Below, in pieces: positions 9,286 to 19,283 of a DNA stretch of 64,000 bases; the stretch's first letter is position 1; every line of letters begins with the position of its first letter. This DNA comes from Allobosea sp. (GTDB lineage: Bacteria > Pseudomonadota > Alphaproteobacteria > Rhizobiales > Beijerinckiaceae). Under the pieces are notes generated by a model, which made no database searches, was not told where the DNA came from, and saw only the letters and a list, made by a program, of their open reading frames with translations. The position numbers and the translations under genes were made by a program. The DNA lies in NCBI RefSeq assembly GCF_017308075.1, contig NZ_JAFKFX010000024.1, positions 410,645-474,644 on the forward strand. Reading direction: 5' to 3'.

Positions 9286-10527
9286 ATGACCACCTTCAAG
9301 TCCGACTTCCTGCGCACGCTCGACGAACGCGGCTTCATCCACCAGATCTCCGACCCGGAAGGGCTCGACCAGGCGGCGCTGAAGGGGCCGATCTCGGCCT
9401 ATATCGGCTATGACGCGACGGCGACCTCGCTGCATGTCGGCCACCTCATGCAGATCATGATGCTGCACTGGATGCAGGAGACCGGCCACAAGCCGATCGC
9501 GCTGATGGGCGGCGGCACCACCATGGTCGGCGACCCCTCCTTCAAGGACGAGGCGCGCAAGCTCCTGACCCAGGAGACGATCGAGCAGAACCTTGCAGGC
9601 ATCCGATCGGTGTTCTCGAACTATCTCGACTTCTCCGGTCCGGCGACGATGATGAACAACGCCGACTGGCTGCTCGGGCTGAACTATCTCGAATTCCTGC
9701 GCGATGTCGGCCGGCATTTCTCGGTCAACCGGATGCTGTCCTTCGATAGCGTCAAGACGAGGCTGGACCGCGAGCAGTCGCTGTCCTTCCTCGAATTCAA
9801 CTACATGATCCTGCAGGCTTACGACTTCGTCGAGCTGAACAAGCGCACCGGCTGCATCCTGCAGATGGGCGGCTCCGACCAGTGGGGCAACATCGTCAAC
9901 GGCATCGATCTCGGCCATCGCATGTCCGATGTGCAGCTCTACGCCCTGACCTCGCCGCTGCTGACCACCGCCTCGGGCAACAAGATGGGCAAGACCGCCT
10001 CCGGCGCCGTCTGGCTCGATGCCAAGCTGCTGCCGGTCTTCGAGTTCTGGCAGTACTGGCGCAACACCGAGGACGCCGATGTCGGCCGCTTCCTGATGCT
10101 CTTCACCAAGCTGCCCCTGGCCGAGATCGCCCGGCTTGCCGCGCTCGGCGGCGCCGAGATCAACGAGGCCAAGAAGGTGCTGGCGACCGAGGTCACCGCC
10201 CTGCTTCACGGCCGCGCCGCGGCCGAGGCCGCAGCGGAGACGGCGCGCAAGACCTTCGAGGAAGGCGAGACCGCGCAGGACCTGCCGAGCGTCGATCTGC
10301 CGAAAGCGCAGTTCGAGGCCGGGCTCGGCGTGCTCAGCGCCTTCGTCAGTGCTGGCCTCGTGCCCTCGACCGGCGAAGCCCGTCGCCAGATCAAGGCCGG
10401 CGGCCTGCGCGTCAACGACCAGATCGTCACCGACGAGCGTGCCAGCCTCGGGCTCTCCGACCTGACGGACGGCGCCGCCAAGCTCTCCTTCGGCAAGAAG
10501 AAGCACATCCTGCTGCGGGCCGTCTGA
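9286..10527 (+). CDS. tyrS: tyrosine--tRNA ligase
   Basis: A 413-residue class I aminoacyl-tRNA synthetase that charges tRNA-Tyr in the cytoplasm. The HIGH-type motif is HVGH (residues 50-53) and the KMSKS-type motif is KMGKT (233-237). Tyrosine-binding elements [28 protein letters not shown] and [15 protein letters not shown] are present. A C-terminal S4 RNA-binding domain follows ([19 protein letters not shown]). It stands alone between two repeat-rich gaps. Confidence 0.97.
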   Translation: MTTFKSDFLRTLDERGFIHQISDPEGLDQAALKGPISAYIGYDATATSLHVGHLMQIMMLHWMQETGHKPIALMGGGTTMVGDPSFKDEARKLLTQETIEQNLAGIRSVFSNYLDFSGPATMMNNADWLLGLNYLEFLRDVGRHFSVNRMLSFDSVKTRLDREQSLSFLEFNYMILQAYDFVELNKRTGCILQMGGSDQWGNIVNGIDLGHRMSDVQLYALTSPLLTTASGNKMGKTASGAVWLDAKLLPVFEFWQYWRNTEDADVGRFLMLFTKLPLAEIARLAALGGAEINEAKKVLATEVTALLHGRAAAEAAAETARKTFEEGETAQDLPSVDLPKAQFEAGLGVLSAFVSAGLVPSTGEARRQIKAGGLRVNDQIVTDERASLGLSDLTDGAAKLSFGKKKHILLRAV

Positions 10528-10824
10528 CGGCATAGTAAGCCCGGCCGCAGCTGCGGCCGGGAAGGAATCGAAATTCGACGGCCAGCGCCAACCGCTTGCC
10601 GCCATTTCGCTTTCGGCGGCGGCGGAACACCATGCATCAGGCTGAATCGAAAGCCGTCTTCCCGGACAAGCCGCGTCACCGGCACCGATCCGGGATCCGT
10701 GCCTGAGCTTTAGCCGATAAAGGTTCCGGCATGGGCCCCGGGCCTTCCTGCGGTCGCCCGGGATGACCCGCGATCAATCCGAAGGCGGTGTGAGCTGACA
10801 GCCGAGAGCGCCGCCGCCGCCTGC
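10528..10824. other. gap after tyrS with two palindromes
   Basis: A perfect 22-bp palindrome (10540-10561, CCCGGCCGCAG/CTGCGGCCGGG) just after tyrS may end transcription but has no U-tract. A second hairpin, CCCGGGC (10737-10743) with GCCCGGG (10756-10762), lies in sequence that looks like a decayed REP element. No coding potential is seen. Confidence 0.5.
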
Positions 10825-13800
10825 TCAGCGCTCCGCCGTATCGGGGACCTTGCCTTGCGGCCGCTGCTCGAGCGGGCCGCCGCCGAGCGGATCGATGAAG
10901 CGGCGCAGGATGCCGGGCGCGATCGCCGAGAGCGGGTTGACCGTCATGGTCGGCGCAGTCGCCGATCCCGAGACGCGGAAATTCACCGCGAACAGCCCGC
11001 CATATTGCCCGCCACCGAGGATCATGCCGACGACCGGCACCTGCGCGAAGGCATTGTTGAGCGCATAGCCCGGAACGAAAGTGCCGCCGATATCGACGCG
11101 ATCGCGGCCGTAGTCGACGTTGCCTTGCAAAGTGAAGCCGACCTGCTGGCCCCAGATCACGGCTTCGCTGATGTCAATGCGGCTGGCGCTGCGGATGAAC
11201 TCGGCCCGCATCTTGGTGAAGGCGACCTCGCTGACATCGATGCGCTGCGGGAGCGGCCCGCCGTTGCGGTCGAGCGCGCCCGGCGCCGTCGCGCTCTGCG
11301 CACCGACGACACGGCGCAAGGCAGGCTCGTCCCGGACGGTGAAGTTCCGCATCAGAACCTCGCCATCCTGCCGGACATCGCCCGTCCCGAGCCGCAGGAC
11401 GAGATCCCCGCCATGGGCGCGGCGATAGAGGTCGAAGAAGCGCAGCGTCGCACCGCCATTCTCGGACTGCAGCACCAGGGGCCCAGCCCCCTGCCCCTGC
11501 GGCGCCTGCTTGATCGAGAGATCGGCGCGCCCGATCCTGCCGGCATAGCTGATCGAGCGGACCGCGCCGCCACGCCGCGACAGCTTGAGCTGCGAGTTGC
11601 CGAGCGCCTCGTTGTTGAAGCCGGTCAGGATCGGCACTTCGAGATCGAGATCATAGTCCGGACCGGTCGCGGCGGCACGGCCGCCACGCACGGGAGCTGC
11701 TGGCGCGTTCAGGAGATCGCGAATGAAGGGCCGGGCATCGAGCACGGCGCCGCGCACGGAGAGCCTGGTCACGCCGCCGTCACGGCTGATCTCGACCTTG
11801 TTGAGATTGTCCCCCGGCGAGAGCTTGAGCTGCGACAGGCTGGCGCTCTCGAACGCATTCTGCTTGTTCAGCGAGATTCGGCCCTTCACCAGGATCGGGG
11901 CGCTGTCGATCGTCAGGTCCTCGAAATCCGGCCCGTCGGCATCGGCGACATAGGTGAAGACGGCCCGGCCGGCACGCCCCGCCGGCTTGCTCAGGCCAGG
12001 GATCGGCGTATCGATCGCGGCGCGCGTCATGTCGATCTCGACGCGCGGCGGCGCCTCCGGCGTTTTGCCGAGCGGTTTGATCACCTTGAGCTGGAGCGGA
12101 CCGTTGATCCCCGCCTCGGCGCCGATGCCGCGGCGCTGCCGGGCGGCGTTGTCGAGCGTCAGCGAGACCGTCGCTTCGCCCTGGCCCTTTGCGTTCTGTC
12201 GCAGCTCGATCGGCCCGCGATCGCCGCCGATGCGACCCTCGCCCTTGATCAGCAACTGGCCGCGATCATAGCTCAGCGTCAGATTGGCGCCGTCCAGCTT
12301 CTCGTTCCCCAGCAGCGTATCCGACGCGACGCCGGTCAGCGTGCCGTTGCTCTGGATGTTCACATCGGCAAAGCTCAGATCGTTCACCAGTGGCAGCGAG
12401 ATCTGGTTCTTCAGCTCGCTCGTCCCGCGCAGCGACGCTGGGTCGATCTGCAGTGGCGAGAATTCCTTGAGCGCTGGAAAGGCGAACAAGGAGAGCAGCG
12501 CCTCGGTCGAGCCCGTCGAGCGAAAGCCGATCTGCGCGATCGGCCGGTCGCCCCAACTCTCGGCCATGGCGAAGCTGCCCTCGTCCAGCATCAGCTTGCG
12601 GCCATTGCCGAGATCGGCCGTCGCCTGCGGGACGCTGAGCTGCACCGTACGGCCGGTGATCGTGCCGGCGACGCGGGCATTGGACAGGACCGGCAGGCCG
12701 GGACTGGGCAGGAAGCTGACCTGCGAGCCCTTGAGCACCACGGTCACCGCGTCATTATCCATGCCCTGGCCGGCATGCAGCCGGGCATTCGCCTCTGCCG
12801 AGACCGAGAGATCGACTGTGATCTCTTCGACGCGGCCGCCGAGGATCTGGCGGCTCAAGGTCGCGTGCAGATCGGGCGAGGTCACCGCCGGCCAGACGGC
12901 GAGCGCCGCCCTCATGTCGGAATCGACCGCCTTGATCTTGAACTCGTGCGAATTGCGCTCGGCGACCCGCCTTGCCGCGCCGGCTCCTTCGGCATCGATC
13001 AGCGGCCCCTTGACGACGAGCTGCTGGATTCTCACCTCGCCCGCCGTCGGCTCGACCTCGAAGACGGAGCGCAGCTTGTCGACCACGACCGGCGGATCCT
13101 GATCGACGCCGGCGACCTGTCCGGTGCCCTCGAAGCCGACCTTCCAGACCCCGCCCTCCTCTCGCGCCTGACCACGCCCGAGCAGCTTGGTCGCCCCGGC
13201 CTGGATCTCGGCAGTAGCGATGCGCACCGTCTTGAGCCCGTCATCGCTGTCGAAATCCAGGCGTGCGCCCTGGATTTCCAGGGGCTCGAGCGCTGCGCTG
13301 CGCAGATTGACGACGCCGGGCGCGACATTGAGCCCGGCAGCGATCTTGCGGGCCCCGTCCGGCGTCTGGGTCAGCGAGATCTTGCCGCTTAGCGCCAGCC
13401 CGTCGAGGGCGACGGTGGCATTGCCGAAGGCGAGCGCCACCGCCTCGGAAGGTTCGAAGCGCCGGATATCGATGCTGGCGCGGCGCGTGCCGTCGGGGCT
13501 GCTCGACAGGTCGATCGACAGCTCCTTCCAGCGCGAGCCGGTGCGCCCGCGTGCCGCCAGCCGCGTCAGCCCGCCGCCCAGCCGCTCGAGCCGGACCTCG
13601 ACATCTTCCAGCCCGGCCTTCTGGCGGCCCGTCGGATCGATCAGGGTGACGCGCGCGCCGCCCATGCCCGCCTGCTCCAGCGCGCCGAGCAGCCCGTCGC
13701 CCTCGGCGAGCGCGCCGATCGCGTTCATCACGCCAGTGAAGGCGTTCCAGTCGGCGGGATCACCGGCCACCGGGACATGGGGCAAGTTCACGGGCTGGGA

Positions 13801-14358
13801 GCCCTGCTCCAGAAGAAGAGCGCCATCCTGGGTGACGCCGAGCCGGATATTGACCCCGCGCAGCTCCAGCGAGACCAACTTGATTTCCCCGCGCAGCAGC
13901 GCGAACGGGTCATAGCCCAGAACCGCTTCCGGCGCCCGGAACGAGGCGCCGCCCGAGTGCCGGAACGAGACCTGCTGCACGCGAAGGCGCGAGCGCCCGT
14001 CGACGCGGTCGAGCCCGGCATGCTCCGCCTCGACTTTCCAGTTGGGTCCGAGCCTCTCCTCGATCGCCGTGGCGATCCGCCCCTCCAGCCCGGAGAGCGG
14101 TATGAAGCCGCTGACCAGCAGCGCGCCGGCAGCGAAGCAGAGCGTCACGACCGCGACCAGGACGGCGACGCCGATCGTCACCACCCCTTTCCAGGCGCGC
14201 TTCGCCACCGCGGCCGTCTCGCAAGACTCCGCCTGTGCCGGAGCGGGCGCCGCTGGCAACGGCGCCGGACTGTTCCCCTTGTCTTCGGTCAAGACCGTGT
14301 CGCTCTTTGTCTTGCGGGTGAAGGACGCGGCATCCGCCCTGGCGCCCTGCCGGAACAT
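10825..14358 (-). CDS. large AsmA-like / YhdP-type envelope protein (DUF3971)
   Basis: A protein of about 1177 residues. After a polar N-terminus there is one membrane helix (GVVTIGVAVLVAVVTLCFAAGALLVSG), then a long periplasmic region with repeated beta-rich AsmA/TamB-like segments (KVEAEHAGLDRVDGRSRLRV, LVSLELRGVNIRLG) and an AsmA-like C-terminus (GFTLQGNVDYGRDRVDIGGT, PGYALNNAFAQVPVVG, GLFAVNFRVSGSATAPTMTV). Such proteins bridge inner and outer membranes and are linked to phospholipid transport. I prefer the ATG at 14358; a TTG at 14394 with GGAG upstream is the alternative. It is divergent to bcp. Exact substrate unknown. Confidence 0.88.
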   Translation of the reverse strand: MFRQGARADAASFTRKTKSDTVLTEDKGNSPAPLPAAPAPAQAESCETAAVAKRAWKGVVTIGVAVLVAVVTLCFAAGALLVSGFIPLSGLEGRIATAIEERLGPNWKVEAEHAGLDRVDGRSRLRVQQVSFRHSGGASFRAPEAVLGYDPFALLRGEIKLVSLELRGVNIRLGVTQDGALLLEQGSQPVNLPHVPVAGDPADWNAFTGVMNAIGALAEGDGLLGALEQAGMGGARVTLIDPTGRQKAGLEDVEVRLERLGGGLTRLAARGRTGSRWKELSIDLSSSPDGTRRASIDIRRFEPSEAVALAFGNATVALDGLALSGKISLTQTPDGARKIAAGLNVAPGVVNLRSAALEPLEIQGARLDFDSDDGLKTVRIATAEIQAGATKLLGRGQAREEGGVWKVGFEGTGQVAGVDQDPPVVVDKLRSVFEVEPTAGEVRIQQLVVKGPLIDAEGAGAARRVAERNSHEFKIKAVDSDMRAALAVWPAVTSPDLHATLSRQILGGRVEEITVDLSVSAEANARLHAGQGMDNDAVTVVLKGSQVSFLPSPGLPVLSNARVAGTITGRTVQLSVPQATADLGNGRKLMLDEGSFAMAESWGDRPIAQIGFRSTGSTEALLSLFAFPALKEFSPLQIDPASLRGTSELKNQISLPLVNDLSFADVNIQSNGTLTGVASDTLLGNEKLDGANLTLSYDRGQLLIKGEGRIGGDRGPIELRQNAKGQGEATVSLTLDNAARQRRGIGAEAGINGPLQLKVIKPLGKTPEAPPRVEIDMTRAAIDTPIPGLSKPAGRAGRAVFTYVADADGPDFEDLTIDSAPILVKGRISLNKQNAFESASLSQLKLSPGDNLNKVEISRDGGVTRLSVRGAVLDARPFIRDLLNAPAAPVRGGRAAATGPDYDLDLEVPILTGFNNEALGNSQLKLSRRGGAVRSISYAGRIGRADLSIKQAPQGQGAGPLVLQSENGGATLRFFDLYRRAHGGDLVLRLGTGDVRQDGEVLMRNFTVRDEPALRRVVGAQSATAPGALDRNGGPLPQRIDVSEVAFTKMRAEFIRSASRIDISEAVIWGQQVGFTLQGNVDYGRDRVDIGGTFVPGYALNNAFAQVPVVGMILGGGQYGGLFAVNFRVSGSATAPTMTVNPLSAIAPGILRRFIDPLGGGPLEQRPQGKVPDTAER

Positions 14359-14501
14359 TGCGCCGAGCCGACCACCGGGTACAGCCTGCGGCAAAGTAAC
14401 CGATTCTCCGGGCGCATGTTCCTGCTCTCTGGCCTAAGCCGGCTCACCGCCCTATGGCTCGCCAGCCCATGCGGCGCGATATCGACCAAAGGAAGGCAGA
14501 C

Positions 14502-14966
14502 ATGGCCCTGAACGAAGGCAGCTTCGCCCCGGACTTTACCTTGCCGAAGGATGGTGGCGGCACCTTGACGCTCTCGGCCCTCAAGGGCGGGAAGGTCGTG
14601 CTCTACGCCTATCCCAAGGACGACACACAGGGCTGCACGCTCGAGGCGACCGCCTTCAACGGCCTGCGCAAAGCTTTTGCCGCCGCCGGCGCGCGCATCA
14701 TCGGCGTTTCGCCCGACTCGGTCGCCAGGCACGACCGCTTCAAGCAGAAATACGATCTGGAGATCGACCTGCTCGCGGATGAGGAGCGCAGGATGATCGA
14801 GGCCTATGGGCTCTGGGTCGAGAAGAGCATGTATGGCCGCACCTATATGGGCGTCGACCGCACCACCTTCCTGATCGATGCCGAGGGCAGGATCGCGCGG
14901 ATCTGGCGCAAGGTTAAGGTGAAAGGCCACGCCGAAGAGGTGCTTTTGGCGGCTGAAACGTTGTAA
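14502..14966 (+). CDS. bcp: thioredoxin-dependent peroxiredoxin, Bcp type
   Basis: A 154-residue AhpC/TSA-family peroxidase. The peroxidatic Cys45 is in YPKDDTQGCTLEATAF. No second Cys five residues on, so it behaves as a 1-Cys or atypical type. The ISPDS-like segment (GVSPDSVARHDRF) and the GVDRTTFLIDAEGRI strand are typical. I chose the ATG at 14502, which follows AAGGAAGG, over an upstream in-frame start at 14454. It reduces hydroperoxides using thioredoxin in the cytoplasm. Confidence 0.93.
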   Translation: MALNEGSFAPDFTLPKDGGGTLTLSALKGGKVVLYAYPKDDTQGCTLEATAFNGLRKAFAAAGARIIGVSPDSVARHDRFKQKYDLEIDLLADEERRMIEAYGLWVEKSMYGRTYMGVDRTTFLIDAEGRIARIWRKVKVKGHAEEVLLAAETL

Positions 14967-15009
14967 ATCGCCGTTCAGGCGAGGTTTCTGCCGGCAGCTT
15001 TGCGATTGA

Positions 15010-15015
15010 TTAACC
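15010..15015 (+). promoter_or_regulatory. possible CtrA half-site
   Basis: TTAACC, a half-site of the cell-cycle regulator CtrA, lies about 50 bp upstream of the M23 peptidase gene. A six-base match is weak evidence; it is noted because a similar TTAACCAT occurs upstream of the amidase gene (23211-23218). Confidence 0.2.
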
Positions 15016-15064
15016 CTAACGGGCTCTAATCGGAACCATCGCAGCGTCACAGTCGGTATTGCGT

Positions 15065-16393
15065 ATGACACTCCCCGATCACACGGATCACCCCCGTGCG
15101 CCGGCACTTGCGGTGACCGGCATCCTCGCCCGCCGCAGCTTCGCCATTCGCCGCTCGACGGCCCTGCTCGGCCTGACATTGCTCGGCCTGACCACGGCCT
15201 GGAGCGGGGCGACCACATGGTACATCCTGCGCAAGGATGATCTCGCCGCCCGGCTGATCAGCCGGGAGACCTCGCGTCAATATGCCTATGAGGACCGCAT
15301 CGCCGCCCTGCGCGCCGACATCGACCGGCTCGCCAGCCGTGCCCTGCTCGATCAGGACGGCGTCGAGGCCCGTGTCGACGAAATTGCCATGCGCCAGGCC
15401 GAGCTCGAATCGAAGCAGGCGCTGGTCAACGCCGTCACCGAAACCCTGAAGGCCAACGGCATCGGCGTCAGCCAGGCCGTCAAATCAGCCTCTGGCCCGC
15501 GTCTGATCCGGCCGGAGGCATCGGTTCGGGCCTCCGGCGTCAGCAGCTATGCGCCCCTCGGGCCTGCCAAGCCGACACCGGCACCCGACATGCCGGCGTT
15601 GCGCGGCGCGGAAGAGCGCAATGGCGACGGCTGGCAATCCGGCGAGCTCGCCGAACCGGTCTCGCCGGCCAAGCGCGTCGCCGAGGCCCTGGCGCAGCTT
15701 GACCAGGCCATGGACAAGAGCGGATCGGCCCAGCTCGGCCTGCTTCGCCATATCGACCGCAGCCTCGGCGAAACCCAGAAGACGCTGCGCTCGGCCCTGT
15801 CCGAAACCGGCCTCGACACCGACCGCCTGGCCACCGGCTCGAGCATCGCCAAGGGCGTCGGCGGCCCCTTTGTTCCGATCAAGATCGACCCCGCCGCCGG
15901 CCCGTTCGAAGCGACGCTGCACAGCCTGCAACCGCGCATCGCCGCCGTCTCGCGCCTGCGCGAACTGGCGAGCCAGTTGCCGTTGCGCCGCCCGATCCAG
16001 GGCGATTTCGACATGAGCTCGAATTTCGGTTACCGCGTCGATCCGTTCACCCGCGGCCCGGCCATGCATACCGGGATCGATTTCCGCGCCGAAACTGGTT
16101 CGCCGATCCGGGCCACGGCACCCGGCAAGGTCGTCACCGCCGAATATTCCGGCGGCTATGGCAATATGGTCGAGGTCGAGCATGCCGGCGGCATCAGCAC
16201 GCGCTATGCTCATATGTCGGCCATACTCGTCTCCGTCGGCCAGAGCGTCGTACCGGGCACCGTGGTCGGCCGCGTCGGCTCGACCGGCCGCTCGACCGGA
16301 CCGCATCTCCATTACGAGACCCGCATCGAAGGCGACGCAATCGATCCCATCCGCTTCCTCAAGGCCGGCGACAAACTCGCCGGGCAGCTCTGA
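15065..16393 (+). CDS. M23 family metallopeptidase, membrane-anchored
   Basis: A 442-residue protein with one N-terminal membrane helix (STALLGLTLLGLTTAWSGATTWYIL), a coiled-coil region (residues ~60-130, EDRIAALRADIDRLASRA) and a C-terminal LytM/M23 domain. The zinc ligands are in HTGIDFRAETGSPI and GRSTGPHLHYE, both intact, so it is probably an active peptidoglycan endopeptidase rather than an activator. The predicted layout puts the catalytic domain in the periplasm. I chose the ATG at 15065 over an in-frame TTG two codons upstream. Confidence 0.92.
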   Translation: MTLPDHTDHPRAPALAVTGILARRSFAIRRSTALLGLTLLGLTTAWSGATTWYILRKDDLAARLISRETSRQYAYEDRIAALRADIDRLASRALLDQDGVEARVDEIAMRQAELESKQALVNAVTETLKANGIGVSQAVKSASGPRLIRPEASVRASGVSSYAPLGPAKPTPAPDMPALRGAEERNGDGWQSGELAEPVSPAKRVAEALAQLDQAMDKSGSAQLGLLRHIDRSLGETQKTLRSALSETGLDTDRLATGSSIAKGVGGPFVPIKIDPAAGPFEATLHSLQPRIAAVSRLRELASQLPLRRPIQGDFDMSSNFGYRVDPFTRGPAMHTGIDFRAETGSPIRATAPGKVVTAEYSGGYGNMVEVEHAGGISTRYAHMSAILVSVGQSVVPGTVVGRVGSTGRSTGPHLHYETRIEGDAIDPIRFLKAGDKLAGQL

Positions 16394-16464
16394 GAGCCGC
16401 GCGATCAGGCGCGCAGCCGTCCACTGCCTACAGGCCGGCAGCAATCAGAAGCCAAGATCTTCCC

Positions 16465-16495
16465 AGCCTCCTGAAGGAACCCCTTTCAGGAGGCT
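16465..16495 (+). terminator. rho-independent-like terminator after the M23 gene
   Basis: AGCCTCCTGAAGG (16465-16477) pairs with CCTTTCAGGAGGCT (16482-16495) with one bulged base, followed by GATTTGCTT. The U-run is short. Confidence 0.55.
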
Positions 16496-16548
16496 GATTT
16501 GCTTCGAGAAAGCCGCAGCCACCCCGGCGGATGATGCAGGCCGCGCTA

Positions 16549-16652
16549 TAGCCTCTGACCGAAAAATGGAATCCATTTTTCGGAAAATTACGATTCGATA
16601 ACAATGAGATAGACCACAGTGACCGCAACCGAACGGATGCGCGGCGATCTAG
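16549..16652. repeat. ~105-bp dispersed palindromic repeat, copy 1
   Basis: Contains ACCGAAAAATGGAATCCATT, an internal palindrome, then CGATAACAATGAGATAGACC, and ends GCGGCGATCTAG. Copies 2 (45558-45663) and 3 (62885-62991) share the same order of blocks. Its terminal CTAG supplies the TAG stop of the SGNH hydrolase gene on the minus strand. Confidence 0.85.
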
Positions 16653-17779
16653 CGCAGCGCTTCGGCGATGGCGGCCGCGGCGACGGCGTGGCCGTACGGG
16701 TTCCAGTGGGCATCCGAAATGTACTCGAAGCGCCTCTGGTTCTTCGCCCAATCCGCCGCGAAGACCGGATGCAGGTCGAGGAAGGGGATGCCGTGCCGGC
16801 CAGCCATCTCGGCGGCGATGCGGTTCAGCCGCAGCGCCTGACTGTCGTGCCCGGCATAGATCGCCTGGCGCTCGCCATCCATGACGAGCTGCAGCCGGGC
16901 ACCGATCGCCTCGGCCCGGGCCTTGATCCGCCCGAACAGGTAATCGGTGGCGACGCGGATATCGTTCTCCCGCGCCAGAACCCCGGCGAGATCGATATTG
17001 GCGGCATAGCCGCCCTCGCCTGCCGCCGTGCCTTGCGGCGCGCTCTGAGCCCGGGCTGGCCCGAGGATCGCGTCGACCAGGGTCTGCGGGCGCACCTGCC
17101 AGCGATAGAGAAGGAAACCGGCCGTCGCCGTCTGTCGCAGCTGCTCGAAGGCCCCGGGCCGCCAGGGCTCGGGCGGCACTTCACCGGTGACGCGGCCATT
17201 CTCGATACGCAGTTTCAGGAAGCTCGAGGTGTAGCGCCCCGGCTTGAAGACGAAGCTCTCGTCGAAATCATTATGGACCAGCATCACCACGATCTGGTCC
17301 GGCCGACGCTGTTCGACCTCGCGCTCGATCATCTGCAGATACTGGCTGAGCGGCGCCCCCGCGACGCCGAATCGATAGGCTTCGACCGTGCCCGCAGGCC
17401 CGAGCGCCGCCACCGTCTTTTCAGCGAAGCTGGCGTCGAAGGGGACCTGCAGGGCCTCGACGAAGCTGTCCCCGACGAAGGCGATGCGGGAGGTGCCGGG
17501 CCGGCGCGCGACCGGATAATCCGCCAGCGGCGAATTCCAGCCTTGCGCATTGATCGAGAATGGCGCGGCGATCTCGTCGCGCACGCGCCAGGTACCGGTC
17601 TGGCCCGGCTGATAGCGCACCACGCTATTGACGAACGCGTTGCGCGGCACGTCGCTGCCGGGCAGCACGAAGCGGAACAGCACCAGCTCGCAGAACAGCG
17701 CGAAGACCAGGATGCTGCCGGCCGAAACCGCGAGATTGATCAGGATCTCGCGGGCTCGGGAACGCTTCTTCGCGCTCAA
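16649..17779 (-). CDS. SGNH/GDSL hydrolase family protein, membrane-anchored
   Basis: A 376-residue protein with one N-terminal membrane helix ([24 protein letters not shown]) and an SGNH-fold domain. Block I is [12 protein letters not shown] with the nucleophile Ser, block III is [11 protein letters not shown], and block V is DAHWNPYGH with the catalytic Asp and His. Such proteins often add or remove acyl groups on envelope glycans. The start is a TTG overlapping the prfB stop (TTGA at 17779-17776) with GAGG seven bases upstream, so it is likely coupled to prfB. Its TAG stop comes from the end of a dispersed repeat. Substrate unknown. Confidence 0.82.
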   Translation of the reverse strand: MSAKKRSRAREILINLAVSAGSILVFALFCELVLFRFVLPGSDVPRNAFVNSVVRYQPGQTGTWRVRDEIAAPFSINAQGWNSPLADYPVARRPGTSRIAFVGDSFVEALQVPFDASFAEKTVAALGPAGTVEAYRFGVAGAPLSQYLQMIEREVEQRRPDQIVVMLVHNDFDESFVFKPGRYTSSFLKLRIENGRVTGEVPPEPWRPGAFEQLRQTATAGFLLYRWQVRPQTLVDAILGPARAQSAPQGTAAGEGGYAANIDLAGVLARENDIRVATDYLFGRIKARAEAIGARLQLVMDGERQAIYAGHDSQALRLNRIAAEMAGRHGIPFLDLHPVFAADWAKNQRRFEYISDAHWNPYGHAVAAAAIAEALR

Positions 17780-18904
17780 TCGATGTCCTCGACTTCGACC
17801 TCGGTGCCGTAGACGCGCTGCGCCAGCGAGGCCTCCATGAACGGGTCGAGTTCGCCGTCGAGCACGTCGGACGGGGCCGTCGACGAGACGCCGGTGCGCA
17901 GGTCCTTCACCAGCTGGTAGGGCTGCAGCACATAGGAGCGGATCTGGTGGCCCCAGCCGATATCGGTCTTGGAGGCCTGCTCGGAATTCGCTTTCTCCTC
18001 GCGCTTCTTCAGCTCCAGCTCGTAGAGACGGGCACGCAGCATGTCCCAGGCCTTGGCCCGGTTCTTGTGCTGCGAACGCTCCTGCTGGCAGGCCACCGCG
18101 ATCCCGGTCGGGATATGGGTGATGCGCACCGCCGAGTCGGTCGTGTTGACGTGCTGGCCGCCGGCGCCGGAGGAGCGATAGGTGTCGATCCGGCAGTCGG
18201 ACTCCTTGATGTCGATCTGGATGCGGTCGTCGACCACCGGATAGACCCAGACCGAAGCGAACGAGGTCTGCCTGCGGGCGTTGGAGTCAAACGGCGAGAT
18301 GCGTACCAGCCGGTGCACGCCGGACTCGGTCTTCAGCCAGCCATAGGCGTTGTGCCCCTTGAACTGGAGCGTCGCCGACTTGATGCCCGCCTGCTCGCCG
18401 TCCTGATAGTCGAGAACATCGACCTTGAACTTCCGCCGCTCGCCCCAGCGCCGATACATGCGCAGCAGCATCTCGGCCCAGTCCTGGCTCTCGGTGCCGC
18501 CGGCGCCCGGATGGATTTCGACATAGGTGTCGAGCATGTCGGCCTCGCCCGACAGCAGGGTTTCGACCTGCCGGCGCGCCGCCTCAACCTCGACGGCCTT
18601 GATCGCCGCCTCGCCCTCGGAGACGGTGGCCTCGTCCTCTTCCATTTCGCCGAGCTCGATCAGCGTCAACGCGTCGTCGAGATCACGCTCGAGCTTGGTG
18701 ATTCCGTTGATCTGGTCCTCGAGCGAAGTCCGCTCGCGCATCAGCTTCTGCGCGGTTTCGGCATCGTTCCAGAAATCGGGGCCTTCGGAGAGAGCGTTCA
18801 GCTCTGCGAGACGTCTTTGCGCGACATCCCAGTCAAAGATGCCTCCTCAGCAGTCCGATCGACTGCTTGGCGTTATCAAGTTGCGTCTGGATTTCTGGGC
18901 GCAT
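17776..18904 (-). CDS. prfB: peptide chain release factor 2, with programmed +1 frameshift
   Basis: RF2 releases completed proteins at UGA and UAA stops. The zero frame starts at ATG 18904 ([20 protein letters not shown]) and meets an in-frame TGA at 18835-18833 after 23 codons. The site reads AGGAGG CAT CTT TGA C: an internal Shine-Dalgarno (18847-18842) three bases from CTT, the classic arrangement. After a +1 shift the frame continues [18 protein letters not shown] into the long ORF. The GGQ motif is in [17 protein letters not shown], and the family segment [16 protein letters not shown] is present. Total about 376 residues. RF2 levels regulate their own synthesis through this shift. Confidence 0.96.
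18833..18847 (-). promoter_or_regulatory. programmed ribosomal frameshift site of prfB
   Basis: On the minus strand: AGGAGG, CAT, CTT, TGA, C. The stop is slow to be read when RF2 is scarce; the upstream AGGAGG pairs with 16S rRNA and pushes the ribosome +1 from CTT to TTT. Confidence 0.95.
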
Positions 18905-19009
18905 GATCGATGGTCGGCTTCCGTTGGGCTTCAGTCTTTGGCGTTGGCATAGGGGCGAAGGGCGGCGCTGTAAATGGCGAGGCGCGACTGGCCGGCTCTC
19001 CTGCTCGCC

Positions 19010-19243
19010 TCACTTGCCGAACTGGCAGGCGAGGCACTCGCGTCCGCAACGATATTCAGCCTTCCAATAGTGGGGATCGTCGAGAGCGCGATAGCTCACA
19101 CCCGGCGCGAGCACATAGTGCCGGGCGAAGGGGCGCGACAGGATCACCAGCAGGTCACAACCCGGTGGCCAGTCGCCAATCTCAGCGATCCGGTTGCCGC
19201 GGGTAAGCTCCGATTTCAGGATCGCCTGCAATGGCGGCGCCAT
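19010..19243 (-). CDS. small conserved-looking hypothetical protein
   Basis: A 77-residue protein I do not recognise. It reads sensibly (SELTRGNRIAEIGDWPPGCD, LLVILSRPFARHYVLAPGVS, YRALDDPHYWKAEYRCGREC) and ends CLACQFGK, with five Cys, four of them in the last third. There is no membrane segment or signal. It lies between the PBP gene and prfB on the same strand, starting 41 bp after the PBP stop. I chose the ATG at 19243; a TTG at 19279 would add 12 residues. The ribosome site is weak for either. Confidence 0.55.
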   Translation of the reverse strand: MAPPLQAILKSELTRGNRIAEIGDWPPGCDLLVILSRPFARHYVLAPGVSYRALDDPHYWKAEYRCGRECLACQFGK

Positions 19244-19283
19244 GGTCGGCGCCGTCAACCTGCCCAGCGTCTCCCGCAAGCCG

